Shown one piece after another: positions 32,752 to 42,106 of a stretch of 64,000 nt of DNA. Positions within the stretch are counted from its first letter, which is position 1; every line of letters starts with the position of its first letter. Where the stretch lies: contig NZ_OY782498.1 in NCBI RefSeq assembly GCF_963677845.1, positions 1,681,518 to 1,745,517 on the forward strand. Reading direction: 5' to 3'. The notes under the pieces were generated by a model. It had not been told where the DNA came from. It was given only the letters and a program-made list of their open reading frames with translations, and did no database searches. Position numbers and translations under genes: made by a program. Source of the stretch: an uncultured Pseudodesulfovibrio sp. GTDB lineage: Bacteria > Desulfobacterota > Desulfovibrionia > Desulfovibrionales > Desulfovibrionaceae.

Positions 32752-34377
32752 ATGAAACTGTCGACGTTCAAATCCGCCGGCAAATTCTCCCTGCTCCTTC
32801 TCACCATCGTCGTATCCGCCATGTTGTTGGTTGGTTGCGCCGGGGAAGAGAAGAAAGATGATGCAGCCGAGAAAGCCGAATCTGCAACCCCCGCTAAAGT
32901 CACTCTGAAACTCGCCATGGACGCCGATCCGGTTTCCCTGGACCCTCAGGTCCAGCTGTCCGGTGGTATGCTTCAGTTCTCCCACATGGTCTTCGACTCT
33001 CTCGTTCGTTACGACCAAGACATGAATTTCGTCCCCCGCCTGGCTACCAAGTGGGAACGTATCGACGACCTGACCATGCGCTTCCACCTGCGTGAAGGCG
33101 TCAAGTTCCACTCTGGCAATGAATTCACCGCTGAAGACGTTGTTTTTTCTCTGGAACGCCTGAAGAAATCCGAAGACTTCAAAGGGTTGTTTGAGCCTTT
33201 CTCCGGTGCCAAGGTTGTGGACGCCCACACCGTGGACTTGATCACCAAGCAGCCCTACGGCCTGGTGCTCAACATGGCTACCTACATCTTCCCCATGGAC
33301 AAAAAGTTCTACACTGGCACAGATGACAAGGGTAAGCCCAAGGATATGATCCTCAAGACAGACTACTCCTACGCCAACGTTAACGAGTCCGGTACCGGTC
33401 CTTACGTTGTTACTCAGCGTGAGCAGGGCGTAAAAGTTATCTTCACCCGTTTCGCCGATTACTGGGATCACACTGGTAACATCGAAGAAATCATCCTCAC
33501 CCCGATCAAAAACGACGCCACCCGTGTTGCAGCTCTGCTGTCCGGCGATGTCGATTTCATCATGCCTGTACCTCCGCAGGATCTCGAACGCATCAACTCC
33601 ACTGATGGCCTGCAGCTTGTGACCATGTCCGGCTCCCGCATCATCACTTTCCAGTTGAACAGCGAACGTAACCCTGCACTGGCTGACCCCAAAGTCCGCC
33701 TTGCTATGGCTTATGCTTATGACAACAACGGCGTTGTCGACAAAATCATGAAAGGCTTCGCTACTGCAGCTGGCCAGATGTCCCCCAGAGGGTATGCTGG
33801 TCACGTAGAAGAACTGGCTCCCCGCTACGACCTTGACAAAGCCAAGGCCCTGATGGCCGAATCCGGCTTCCCCAATGGTTTCGAAGCAACCATGATCGCT
33901 CCTAACAACCGTTACGTGAACGACGAAAAGATCTCTGAGGCATTCGTTTCCATGATGTCCAAGATCGGTGGCAAGATCTCCCTGAAGACCATGCCTAAGG
34001 CCCAGTACTGGGATCAGTTCGATGCACAGGTCGCCGACATCCAGATGATCGGTTGGCATTCTGATACTGAAGACTCCGGTAACTTCTACGAGTTCCTGTC
34101 CATGTGCCGCAACGCTGAGACCGGTTACGGCCAGTACAACTCCGGTAACTACTGCAACGCCAAGGTCGATGAACTGACCCTCGCAGCCCAGACTGAAACC
34201 GACATGGCCAAGCGTGCTGCACAGTGCCAGGAAGCTGAAAAGATTCAGTATGACGAAGCTGGCTTCATCCCCCTGCATTGGCAGAACCTGTCCTGGGCTT
34301 CCAAGTCCAACATGGACACTCCGAAGGTTGTCAATGTCATGAACTTCCCGTACTTCGGTGATCTGATCGTCAAGTAA
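32752..34377 (+). CDS. Peptide/nickel-type ABC transporter substrate-binding lipoprotein
   Basis: A 541-residue family 5 extracellular solute-binding protein (DppA/OppA type). The N-terminal lipoprotein signal ends LLVGC near residue 29, then an acidic EEKKDDAAEKAE linker. The family signature LREGVKFHSGNEFTAEDVVFSL is near residue 117. It captures short peptides or related solutes in the periplasm and delivers them to the permeases encoded next. Codon use is markedly biased (CTG, AAC, TTC, CGT, GGT), as in highly expressed genes, unlike most neighbours. A hairpin after the gene separates it from the permeases, fitting excess expression of the binding protein. Ligand unknown. Confidence 0.9.
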   Translation: MKLSTFKSAGKFSLLLLTIVVSAMLLVGCAGEEKKDDAAEKAESATPAKVTLKLAMDADPVSLDPQVQLSGGMLQFSHMVFDSLVRYDQDMNFVPRLATKWERIDDLTMRFHLREGVKFHSGNEFTAEDVVFSLERLKKSEDFKGLFEPFSGAKVVDAHTVDLITKQPYGLVLNMATYIFPMDKKFYTGTDDKGKPKDMILKTDYSYANVNESGTGPYVVTQREQGVKVIFTRFADYWDHTGNIEEIILTPIKNDATRVAALLSGDVDFIMPVPPQDLERINSTDGLQLVTMSGSRIITFQLNSERNPALADPKVRLAMAYAYDNNGVVDKIMKGFATAAGQMSPRGYAGHVEELAPRYDLDKAKALMAESGFPNGFEATMIAPNNRYVNDEKISEAFVSMMSKIGGKISLKTMPKAQYWDQFDAQVADIQMIGWHSDTEDSGNFYEFLSMCRNAETGYGQYNSGNYCNAKVDELTLAAQTETDMAKRAAQCQEAEKIQYDEAGFIPLHWQNLSWASKSNMDTPKVVNVMNFPYFGDLIVK

Positions 34378-34415
34378 TGTAAATCATCACTTGCAATAGA
34401 TCGGAAAGAAAATTA

Positions 34416-34452
34416 AAGGGGAACCCCGGCCTCAAGCTAGGGTTCCCCTTCA
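34416..34452 (+). terminator. Intra-operon terminator/stabilising hairpin
   Basis: AAGGGGAACCC pairs with GGGTTCCCCTT around a 13-base loop, with a short T-run. It lies between the binding protein and permease genes, so it probably gives partial termination or protects the upstream mRNA 3' end. Confidence 0.75.
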
Positions 34453-34551
34453 TATAGTTGGCGATCATTGGAACGCCCTAAAAAAAACCAATAAAATCAA
34501 AAACCTGTAGCATAATCCCATGTGCAGGAAACAGACGGCAATCGAGTAGAC

Positions 34552-35529
34552 ATGTTTGCATTCACTGTTAAAAGAGTCCTTCAAGCAGTGATGGTCATGC
34601 TGATCATCAGCTTCATCGGATTCGCTATCAAACACAATTTCGGTGATCCTATCCGCGATCTCGTGGGCCAACGGGTCACGCCTGCCGAGCGTGCTGAAAT
34701 GCGCGAAAAACTCGGCCTCAATGATCCCTTCATGGTCCAATATGTCCGTTTTCTGGGCAACGCCATGCATGGAGATCTCGGCCAAAGTTACTTCTTCAAA
34801 AAACCCGCAGCACAAGTCATCATCAAAAAAGCTCCCGCCACATTGGAACTGGTTTTCTGTGCAGCACTGATCATTGTGCTCCTCTCCGTTCCGCTGGGTA
34901 TCTATGCAGCCATCAAACCTCACAGTTGGTTTAGCAAGTTTGTCATGGGAAGTTCGATCGTCGGGGTATCAATGCCGGTCTTTCTCACCGCCATTCTCCT
35001 CATCTATATTTTTTCGGTTGAACTCCATTGGCTTCCCTCATTTGGGCGAGGTGATACAGTCAGGCTCTTCGGATGGTGGGATACTGGCTTGCTGACCTTG
35101 GACGGTTTGAAACATTTAATCATGCCATCCATCGCACTTTCCTCTATCATGCTCCCGCTCTTTATCCGCCTCATCCGATCCGAGATGATGGAAGTACTGG
35201 AAACAGAATACGTCAAATACGCTTGGGCCAAAGGCATCAAGCCTCGCCGCGTCTGGCTGGTTCACGCCTTCAAAAACACCTTGCTTCCAGTTATCACCGT
35301 GGGTGGTGTGCAGCTCGGTATCATGGTGGCCTTTACTATTTTGACTGAAACCGTTTTTCAGTGGCAAGGCATGGGTTCCATGTTTATTGAATCGGTTGAA
35401 CGTTCCGACACCTCGCTAATGGTTGCCTATCTCGTTTTCGTCGGCATCATTTTCGTTATGGTCAACACATTGGTCGACATCATCTACGGCCTCGTCAATC
35501 CCACAGTGCGCGTGGCAGGGAGGAAGTAG
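34552..35529 (+). CDS. Peptide ABC transporter permease (DppB/OppB type)
   Basis: A 325-residue inner-membrane permease with about six helices and the BPD_transp_1 EAA loop (LETEYVKYAWAKGIKPRRVWLVHAFKNTLLP near residue 222). The N-terminal periplasmic part contains LVGQRVTPAERAEMREKLGLNDP, typical of DppB. I start at ATG 34552, which begins directly with the first membrane helix, rather than at GTG 34522. The stop is one base ahead of the second permease gene. Confidence 0.9.
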   Translation: MFAFTVKRVLQAVMVMLIISFIGFAIKHNFGDPIRDLVGQRVTPAERAEMREKLGLNDPFMVQYVRFLGNAMHGDLGQSYFFKKPAAQVIIKKAPATLELVFCAALIIVLLSVPLGIYAAIKPHSWFSKFVMGSSIVGVSMPVFLTAILLIYIFSVELHWLPSFGRGDTVRLFGWWDTGLLTLDGLKHLIMPSIALSSIMLPLFIRLIRSEMMEVLETEYVKYAWAKGIKPRRVWLVHAFKNTLLPVITVGGVQLGIMVAFTILTETVFQWQGMGSMFIESVERSDTSLMVAYLVFVGIIFVMVNTLVDIIYGLVNPTVRVAGRK

Positions 35530-35530
35530 T

Positions 35531-36448
35531 ATGCGATCCAAATGGCAAAGATTCAAAGAATCATACATGCTCTATAACTTCCTCCGGGATCCTGTTGCTC
35601 TCATCAGCTTCATTATTCTGGCGGTCTTATTCATCTCGGCATTTGCTGCCCCCATTATTGCACCACACGATCCATACAATTCGACCACAATCGACATCAT
35701 GGACGCCCAGATTCCTCCCGCATGGGAAGACGGTGGTGGTACCAAATTCCTCCTCGGAACCGATGCTCAAGGCCGCGACATTCTGTCCACCATGCTTTAT
35801 GGCATGCGTGTATCCATCATTATTGGTGTCGGCGCAGTATGTCTTCAGGCCTTCCTCGGTATCGTGGTTGGCCTCCTCTCCGGCTATATCAAACGACTCG
35901 ATAACATTCTCATGCGAATAGCCGATGTGCAGCTCTCATTTTCAACATATATGGTCGCCATTTTCATTGGTGCCATTGTCCAGACTGCATTCGGTGTAGC
36001 CGGTTATGATAAAGTTGCTGTACCACTGATCATTGTCATCATCGGTTTAGCAGAATGGCCTCAGTACGCCCGTACTGTTCGCGCCTCAGTTCTTGCTGAA
36101 CGCCGTAAGGAATACGTGGAAGCAGCCCGAGTTATCGGCTTGTCAAAAGTCCGCATCATGTGGCGACACATTCTGCCGAACACGCTTTCTCCTGTACTGG
36201 TTATCTCAACAGTTCAAGTGGCAAACGCTATCATGTCCGAGGCAGCTCTTTCCTTCCTCGGACTCGGCATGCCCGTAAATAAGCCTTCTTTGGGATCGCT
36301 GATCACAGCCGGATTTGAATACATATTCTCTGGCTCCTGGTGGATTACCATCTTCCCCGGCATCCTGCTCGTTACCCTGATTCTTGTCATCAACCTGCTT
36401 GGTGACTGGGTCCGGGATTTCCTCAACCCCAAACTGTACAAGGGGTAA
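35531..36448 (+). CDS. Peptide ABC transporter permease (DppC/OppC type)
   Basis: A 305-residue second permease. The OppC-type N-terminal helix (LYNFLRDPVALISFIILAVLF) is followed by APHDPY, LGTDAQGRDILSTMLYGMRVS and the EAA loop EAARVIGLSKVRIMWRHILPN. Start ATG 35531 immediately follows the previous stop and has GGGAGGAAG upstream. An earlier in-frame start inside the preceding gene is unlikely. It forms the channel with the DppB-type subunit. Confidence 0.9.
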   Translation: MRSKWQRFKESYMLYNFLRDPVALISFIILAVLFISAFAAPIIAPHDPYNSTTIDIMDAQIPPAWEDGGGTKFLLGTDAQGRDILSTMLYGMRVSIIIGVGAVCLQAFLGIVVGLLSGYIKRLDNILMRIADVQLSFSTYMVAIFIGAIVQTAFGVAGYDKVAVPLIIVIIGLAEWPQYARTVRASVLAERRKEYVEAARVIGLSKVRIMWRHILPNTLSPVLVISTVQVANAIMSEAALSFLGLGMPVNKPSLGSLITAGFEYIFSGSWWITIFPGILLVTLILVINLLGDWVRDFLNPKLYKG

Positions 36449-36451
36449 GGT

Positions 36452-37423
36452 GTGGAACCTCTCATAGATATCAAGAACCTTCGTGTTGACTTCGAACTGC
36501 GCTCCGGCACTGTCCGGGCTGTACGCGATGTCAGCCTGGCTATCAATAGGGGCGAACGCCTCGGCATTGTGGGTGAATCCGGAGCAGGTAAATCAGTGCT
36601 CGGCTTTTCGCTCATCAATCTCATATCCAAACCCGGTAAGATCTCCGGCGGCGAAATCATTTTCAACGGACAGGATATCGCCAAATTCAAATACGACCAA
36701 ATGCGTGAAATCAGGGGAAATCATATCTCCATGATTTTTCAGGACCCAATGATGACCCTCAATCCGGTGCTTACAATCGGCACCCAAATGAAGGAAACAA
36801 TTCTGGCGCATATGGACGTTTCGGAAAAGGAAGCAGAAGCAATCTGTCTCGACAAATTGCAGAAAGTCTACATCCCGTCTCCGGAAAAACGGTTAAAACA
36901 ATATCCACATGAATTCTCCGGCGGAATGCGTCAACGTATTGTCATCGCAATATCCTTGTTGACCAGTCCACAATTGATCATCGCCGATGAGCCAACTACT
37001 GCGTTGGATGTTACCATCCAGGCTGAAATCATGGATCTGCTGTTGGAACTCTGCAAAACAGAAAACATGGGCCTGATCTTGATCACTCACGACTTGGCCG
37101 TTGTTTCAGAGGTCACTCAACGCATAGCAGTACTCTATGCAGGCAAGGTCGCTGAACTTGGTGACACCGATCAAATTATCAGCAATCCACAGCATCCTTA
37201 TACACAGGGTTTGCTTCAGGCTCTTCCGCAAATGGCAGGAGGAGAACAGCGACTCAACCAAATCCCTGGAATGATGCCGTCACTCCGTGACATGCCAGTC
37301 GGCTGTCCTTTCGAACCACGCTGTACCGAAAGCATGGAAAAATGTAAGACTAAAATTCCAAAGCTCACTACGCTTGAAAACGGAACACAAGTGGCTTGTT
37401 TCGCTCGCGAAGGAGGAAAGTAA
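36452..37423 (+). CDS. Peptide ABC transporter ATPase (DppD/OppD type)
   Basis: A 323-residue ABC ATPase. Walker A GESGAGKS is near residue 41, the Q-loop FQDPMMTLNP near 97, signature FSGGMRQR near 155, and Walker B LIIADEPTTALD near 177. The oligopeptide C-terminal extension has CPFEPRC and a final cysteine (VACF), often a [4Fe-4S]-binding region in DppD/DppF proteins. Starts with GTG three bases after the preceding stop. It powers import together with the next ATPase. Confidence 0.92.
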   Translation: MEPLIDIKNLRVDFELRSGTVRAVRDVSLAINRGERLGIVGESGAGKSVLGFSLINLISKPGKISGGEIIFNGQDIAKFKYDQMREIRGNHISMIFQDPMMTLNPVLTIGTQMKETILAHMDVSEKEAEAICLDKLQKVYIPSPEKRLKQYPHEFSGGMRQRIVIAISLLTSPQLIIADEPTTALDVTIQAEIMDLLLELCKTENMGLILITHDLAVVSEVTQRIAVLYAGKVAELGDTDQIISNPQHPYTQGLLQALPQMAGGEQRLNQIPGMMPSLRDMPVGCPFEPRCTESMEKCKTKIPKLTTLENGTQVACFAREGGK

Positions 37424-37425
37424 CC

Positions 37426-38433
37426 ATGAGTGCAATCCTTGAAGTCCGCGATATTGACAAGCATTTTGACATCTCCGGCTCCATCATCGATCAGATTAAA
37501 TTCTCTGGCGGTAAATTTAACCGCAAGCAGACTTTGGTCAAAGCCGTGAACAACGTCACACTTGATGTTCAGCCCGGTGAAACTCTGAGTGTTGTCGGCG
37601 AGTCCGGCTGTGGCAAGTCCACATTGGCCCGAACAGTCATGGGACTCTACCGCCCCAACAAGGGAGAAATCCACTACAAAGGCGCACGAATCGACAATCT
37701 CAGTTCACACCAAATGCGCCCCTATCGCACTAAAATGCAGATGGTCTTTCAGGACCCATATGCATCTTTGAACCCTCGCATGACCGTCCGTCAAATTCTG
37801 GAAGAGCCAGTCAGGTTTCATAATCCGGACATGTCCCGCGCCGAGATTAAAGACAAAGTTGCAGAAGTCATGCTGCAAGTCGGCGTTGATCCGGTCTGGG
37901 CTACAAACTATCCGCATGAATTCTCTGGCGGCCAGCGCCAGCGCATATCCATTGCCCGTGCTTTAGTTGTTGACCCGGAATTCATCGCTGCAGACGAACC
38001 CATCGCCGCTCTTGACGTATCCATTCAGGCACAGATTCTGAACCTGCTCATGGATGCTCAGGATCAACGTGGTCTGACATACTTGTTCATCAGCCATGAT
38101 TTAAGCGTGGTCGAGCACATCTCCAGCCGCGTGGCTGTTATGTATCTCGGCTGTGTCTGTGAACTGGCTCCGGCCAAGGAACTGTTCTCCAACCCGAGAC
38201 ACCCTTATACACAGGCTCTGCTCTCCGCCATTCCAAAAATCGGTGGCACCGCAGGTGGGCACGTAAAGTTGTCCGGCGATGTACCCACTCCTATCAACCT
38301 GCCCACAGGGTGTGTATTCAACGGCCGGTGTCCGCACGCCAATGAACGGTGTATGCGGGAAATACCCAAACAAGAAATTCTGGCAAACGACGTAAGTGTC
38401 GCCTGCCATGCTGTCGAAGAAGGTCGCCTCTAG
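37426..38433 (+). CDS. Peptide ABC transporter ATPase (DppF/OppF type)
   Basis: A 335-residue ABC ATPase. Walker A GESGCGKS lies near residue 63, signature FSGGQRQR near 167, and Walker B with FIAADEPIAALD near 189. The C-terminal CVFNGRCPHANERC and VACHAVEEGRL form the oligopeptide-family cysteine extension. Start ATG 37426 is two bases after the DppD-type stop, with AAGGAGGAAAG ahead. It is the last gene of the five-gene importer. A palindromic repeat element begins eight bases after its stop. Confidence 0.92.
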   Translation: MSAILEVRDIDKHFDISGSIIDQIKFSGGKFNRKQTLVKAVNNVTLDVQPGETLSVVGESGCGKSTLARTVMGLYRPNKGEIHYKGARIDNLSSHQMRPYRTKMQMVFQDPYASLNPRMTVRQILEEPVRFHNPDMSRAEIKDKVAEVMLQVGVDPVWATNYPHEFSGGQRQRISIARALVVDPEFIAADEPIAALDVSIQAQILNLLMDAQDQRGLTYLFISHDLSVVEHISSRVAVMYLGCVCELAPAKELFSNPRHPYTQALLSAIPKIGGTAGGHVKLSGDVPTPINLPTGCVFNGRCPHANERCMREIPKQEILANDVSVACHAVEEGRL

Positions 38434-38440
38434 GCGGCAT

Positions 38441-38545
38441 GCCTCCGGCGGCTGGTGGAAGGGAGAGAAAGAACCTTTTACAAAAGGTTATTCTCTCCCT
38501 TCCACCAGACCCCCATCCCTCTCTTTTCCAAAACATTTTGTATGC
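38441..38545 (+). repeat. Dispersed palindromic repeat element, copy C
   Basis: Opens with GCCTCCGGCGGCT (38441-38453), then a long hairpin 38454-38506: GGTGGAAGGGAGAGAA pairs with TTCTCTCCCTTCCACC, and the inner AACCTTTT pairs with AAAAGGTT. A tail with CCCCCATCC and CAAAACATTTTGTATGCGC follows. The same parts recur near 46.7 and 46.9 kb. Confidence 0.7.
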
Positions 38546-38678
38546 GCATTTGCGCAGATCAGTTGTTAGAGTCAATCTTGGCTTTTACGCATTATTCGTT
38601 CGTTTGCGTCAAAAATAGATAAAGAAACCTATAGTACTTTCTTCTCCTAAAAAGTATCCACGAATTGAACCCCAAAAA

Positions 38679-38717
38679 ACGACGCACCATGTATCAAACA
38701 TGGTGCGTCGTATTTTT
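38679..38717. terminator. Strong bidirectional terminator
   Basis: ACGACGCACCATGT pairs with ACATGGTGCGTCGT around ATCA, flanked by AAAAAA and TTTTTT on the two sides. Confidence 0.9.
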
Positions 38718-38799
38718 TCAAAATTAAAACAAATTCGACTGATAATGACGTAATACATCTCGCAAAAGATGGCGCCGGTAGGCAATCACCCCCCGTCAG

Positions 38800-40509
38800 C
38801 TACACGTCTACTCCATACTTTTTGATAGAAGCCATACCACCATGGATGTTGGTGACATCCTTATAGCCTTTGGCGTCGAGCATAATTTGCGCTTCATAAG
38901 ATCGTGCTCCGGTATTACAAATAAGCACAATAGGCTTGTCCGTAGGGATCTCATCCAAACGATTGTAGATTTCACCTTGGGGCACGTTATGCCACTGGCC
39001 GGGATGACGATCTATAACCGGTTGAGCATCAGGATTTTCACGACAATCAAGGAAGAAACACTCACTTGATTCACGGTTATCCCACAACTCCTTGAAACCA
39101 TCAGGGCCAACGCCACGGTTAATGCCGCGCAACGCGTTGTCCGCAAGGTTTGCCAAAGTGTTGAGGATATCCATGGCAGCCGCGAACGGCGGGGAGTAAG
39201 CAACTTCAAGATTGGAGATATCATCAATAGTCGGCTTGGATTTAAGAATAGCAGCCACAGTATTGATACGTCCAACCATGGCATCACCGGAACTACCAAA
39301 GCCCTGCACGCCGAGCACACGGCGCGTCGATTTTTCAACAACCAACTCAAGGGTCATAAGCTCTTTGGTTGGATAAAAATGCGCACGGTCAAGTTGAATA
39401 AGCAGGACACTGATAGCATCGAATCCGGCAGCCTTGGCGGTTTCGAGACTCATGCCGGTTCCGGCCATGGATGTCTCAAACAACTTGACCACAAAAGAAC
39501 CAATCACACCGTCAAACTTACTCTCACTTCCAGCCAAGTTGGAACCGATAATGCGTCCCTGACGATTCGCCATGGACCCAAGCGGCAAAAACGCAGGCTG
39601 ATCTGTGAGAAGATTTTTAACAAGGCAGCAGTCACCGCCAGCGTAAATATCCGGGTCATTGGTGCGCATGAATTCATCAACGAAAACACCACCGCGCTCG
39701 TGCACGTTCAGACCGGCTTCCTTGGCGATATCGGAATTCGGGACAACGCCCGCAGCGATAATCACGGCCTCGGCATCAAGGGTCCGTTTGTTAGTTACAA
39801 CACGAGTGACCTTGCCATTTTCACCTTCGATAGCCGTGACGGTCTCACCGAAGTAGAAATTCACACCGCCCTCTTCCATATGCTTCTGGCCCATGGTCGC
39901 CAAGGCGGGGCTGACGAGACGCGGCATAATTTGATCAGTGATCTCCACAACAGACGTTTCCACGCCCCACATATCAGCAAAAGCCTCAGCCATTTCCAGA
40001 CCGATAAATCCGGCACCAATAATAACGGCGTTACTGACTTCACCCTTGGAAATCGACTCTCGAATACACATAGCATCATGCGGATTACAAACGTAATTAA
40101 CGCCTTTAAGATCATCACCGGGCAAATTCAATGTGCGAGGAGAGGCGCCGGTAGCAATAACCAACTTATCATAGTTGATGCACGCCTTCTCACCGGTCGT
40201 CATATTCTCAACTTCAACACATTTCTTCTCGCGATCAATACGCGTAGCCTTGGTCAAAATCTGAACGTCAATCCCTTTTACTTCCTTGAAGAACTTGGGA
40301 TCACGTACCATATGAAAGCTGGTCTGAGACAACTCTATCGCATCGGACACATCGCCGGAGACATAATACGGAATACCACATCCCCCGTAGGAGATGAGCG
40401 AACTCTGATCGATCATGGTCACCGTGGATTCCGGTTCAAGCCGCTTGAAACGGCAGGCGGCCTTGGGCCCAAGGGCCACGCCGCCAATAACAACAATATG
40501 CTGAGACAT
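38800..40509 (-). CDS. FAD-dependent NAD(P)H oxidoreductase with C-terminal rhodanese domain (CoA-disulfide-reductase-like)
   Basis: 569 residues. The first 450 are a pyridine-nucleotide-disulfide oxidoreductase with FAD motif VVIGGVALGPKAA and the single redox cysteine C44 in YGGCGIPYY, as in CoA-disulfide reductases. GAGFIGLEMAE is the NAD(P) motif. Residues about 465-569 are a rhodanese domain with active-site C531 in CNTGARS. Such fusions reduce CoA-disulfide, persulfide or polysulfide species, and the rhodanese domain handles sulfane sulfur, which suits a sulfur-metabolising anaerobe. It is cytoplasmic and is probably co-transcribed with the aminotransferase upstream (51-base gap). Confidence 0.88.
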   Translation of the reverse strand: MSQHIVVIGGVALGPKAACRFKRLEPESTVTMIDQSSLISYGGCGIPYYVSGDVSDAIELSQTSFHMVRDPKFFKEVKGIDVQILTKATRIDREKKCVEVENMTTGEKACINYDKLVIATGASPRTLNLPGDDLKGVNYVCNPHDAMCIRESISKGEVSNAVIIGAGFIGLEMAEAFADMWGVETSVVEITDQIMPRLVSPALATMGQKHMEEGGVNFYFGETVTAIEGENGKVTRVVTNKRTLDAEAVIIAAGVVPNSDIAKEAGLNVHERGGVFVDEFMRTNDPDIYAGGDCCLVKNLLTDQPAFLPLGSMANRQGRIIGSNLAGSESKFDGVIGSFVVKLFETSMAGTGMSLETAKAAGFDAISVLLIQLDRAHFYPTKELMTLELVVEKSTRRVLGVQGFGSSGDAMVGRINTVAAILKSKPTIDDISNLEVAYSPPFAAAMDILNTLANLADNALRGINRGVGPDGFKELWDNRESSECFFLDCRENPDAQPVIDRHPGQWHNVPQGEIYNRLDEIPTDKPIVLICNTGARSYEAQIMLDAKGYKDVTNIHGGMASIKKYGVDV

Positions 40510-40560
40510 GGTGCTTTACCTATAAGATTGCGCTTTGATCGTCCCTCACGACCAAAGACG

Positions 40561-41736
40561 TTACTTCAAGAATGAGTCAATGCTCAGACCCAACCGTTTG
40601 ATACCTTCTTCAATCCGCGCTTCGTCGGCGTTGGAGAAGTTGAGACGCAGGGTGTTCTCACCAGACCCGTCTACATAAAAGGGCCTTCCTGGAACAAACG
40701 CAACCTTATCTTTAATGGCCGCATCAAAAAGATCCATGCTTGAAAAACCTTCAGGCATGGTTGCCCACAAGAACATACCACCCTCAGGACGAGTAATGGA
40801 AACATCACTCGGAAAATACTTTTCAATCATCTCGACCATGCACGCACGTTGACGCCCATACCGTTCCTTGATGAGTTCCACATGAGCTTCGATGTCGTTG
40901 GTTTCCAAATACCGACGCATGATGGCCTGCGCCACAGTGGATGTGTGCAGATCAGATGCTTGTTTGGCGATGACCAATTTGTCGTAAACAGCCTTCTCTG
41001 CGACCACCCAACCAATGCGGAAGCCTGGTGCGGCTATCTTGGAAAAGGACCCACACAATATACCCGGTTTCTTGCTGAAGGAGTACACACTTGGCATATC
41101 CTCACCCAAGAAACGTAATTCACCATACGGATCATCTTCGACAAAAAGAACATCATACTTATCAGTCAACTCAGCGACAGCCTTACGCTTTTCCAAGCTG
41201 TAACTCACGCCTGATGGATTTTGAAAGTTCGGTACAGCATAAAAACACTTTGCACCATCCTTGAAGGTCGCTTCCAACTCTTCAAGATTTGGGCCATCGT
41301 CTTCAAGAGAAACGGTCACAAATTCTGGCTCAAAAATGGAAAAAGCCTGAATGGCCCCAAGGTAACCAGGTCGCTCAATCACAACCTTATCACCCTTATC
41401 CAGAAAAACCTTGGCGCAAATATCTAGAATCTGCTGCGACCCTGTGGTCACAAGAATAGAATCCGGGTCCACCGTTAAACCACGATTGGCATATCGTTGT
41501 GCAATAATAGCCCGCAAACCGGCATCACCCTCAGTAGTAGAATACTGCAGGGCAGAAGCACCTATATTGGCAAAAACTTCCTGTGAAGCTTTATCCATGG
41601 CGTCCACTGGAAACAATTCAGGATTGGGTAATCCACCAGCAAATGAAATAATTTCGGAATCAGCAGTAACTTTCAAGATTTCTCGAATGAATGAACGGTG
41701 AACCGTCTCCATCCTCCGAGCGAATTTCTCTGACAT
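40561..41736 (-). CDS. Class I/II PLP-dependent aminotransferase (2-aminoadipate/aromatic type)
   Basis: A 391-residue fold-type-I aminotransferase. PLP lysine K233 lies in CGSFSKIAAPGFRIGW. Other signatures are FAGGLPNPELFP near residue 32, TTGSQQILDI, NFQNPSGVSYS and FVEDDPYGELRF. The pattern fits the LysN/Aro8-like group without a MocR DNA-binding domain, so it acts on aromatic, branched-chain or 2-aminoadipate-type amino acids. It precedes the oxidoreductase gene on the minus strand. Exact substrate uncertain. Confidence 0.85.
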   Translation of the reverse strand: MSEKFARRMETVHRSFIREILKVTADSEIISFAGGLPNPELFPVDAMDKASQEVFANIGASALQYSTTEGDAGLRAIIAQRYANRGLTVDPDSILVTTGSQQILDICAKVFLDKGDKVVIERPGYLGAIQAFSIFEPEFVTVSLEDDGPNLEELEATFKDGAKCFYAVPNFQNPSGVSYSLEKRKAVAELTDKYDVLFVEDDPYGELRFLGEDMPSVYSFSKKPGILCGSFSKIAAPGFRIGWVVAEKAVYDKLVIAKQASDLHTSTVAQAIMRRYLETNDIEAHVELIKERYGRQRACMVEMIEKYFPSDVSITRPEGGMFLWATMPEGFSSMDLFDAAIKDKVAFVPGRPFYVDGSGENTLRLNFSNADEARIEEGIKRLGLSIDSFLK

Positions 41737-42106
41737 AATATTTCTCCTTTCAGGAGAGTCAGATACTCGGAAAACCCAGACCTTGCAAGGCCGTATGGAG
41801 AATAAGAGGAAAAGAAAGACAATGGTCTAAACTTCATCAAAAAGAGAAACGACAACCAGTCCCTCTCTCAAAGCCAAAAAGAAAAAATGTTTTATGTATA
41901 CTATGACTATCATCACAAAAACCAAACCGCTCTTACAGCTTATATTTATCCTCTAAATGAACAACAATTGTTCCCTTTTCCATATGAGTACATATCTATT
42001 GTTCGACAAAAAAAAGGACACGCCTTGCAACAACTGTCAAAATATTCCGGCACGATATTTGCTTTTAATAATTTGATTTTATTCATATTTATACTTATTG
42101 AGAGCC
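41737..42106. other. Gene-free divergent spacer
   Basis: 370 bases, A+T-rich, between the divergent aminotransferase and periplasmic-protein genes. The minus-strand Shine-Dalgarno sequence of the aminotransferase (GGAGAA) is at its left edge. A Tyr-rich open frame starts near 41887, but I do not regard it as a gene. No operator or terminator was recognised. Confidence 0.4.

Larger units (their letters stand above)
38434..38799 (+). other. Gene-free spacer holding a repeat element and a terminator
   Basis: 366 bases between the importer operon and the convergent oxidoreductase gene. It contains the palindromic repeat at 38441-38545 and the strong terminator at 38679-38717. No plausible coding frame was seen. 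Confidence 0.6.

Noticed and set aside
32734..34278. Long minus-strand open frame (about 514 codons) opposite the substrate-binding protein gene.
   Set aside because: It mirrors the strongly biased plus-strand gene with a valid lipoprotein signal and family motifs. No ribosome-binding site or family feature supports the opposite frame.
39379..40575. Plus-strand open frame (about 398 codons) opposite the oxidoreductase-rhodanese gene.
   Set aside because: The minus-strand protein has complete FAD, NAD and rhodanese motifs. The plus frame has none and no Shine-Dalgarno site.
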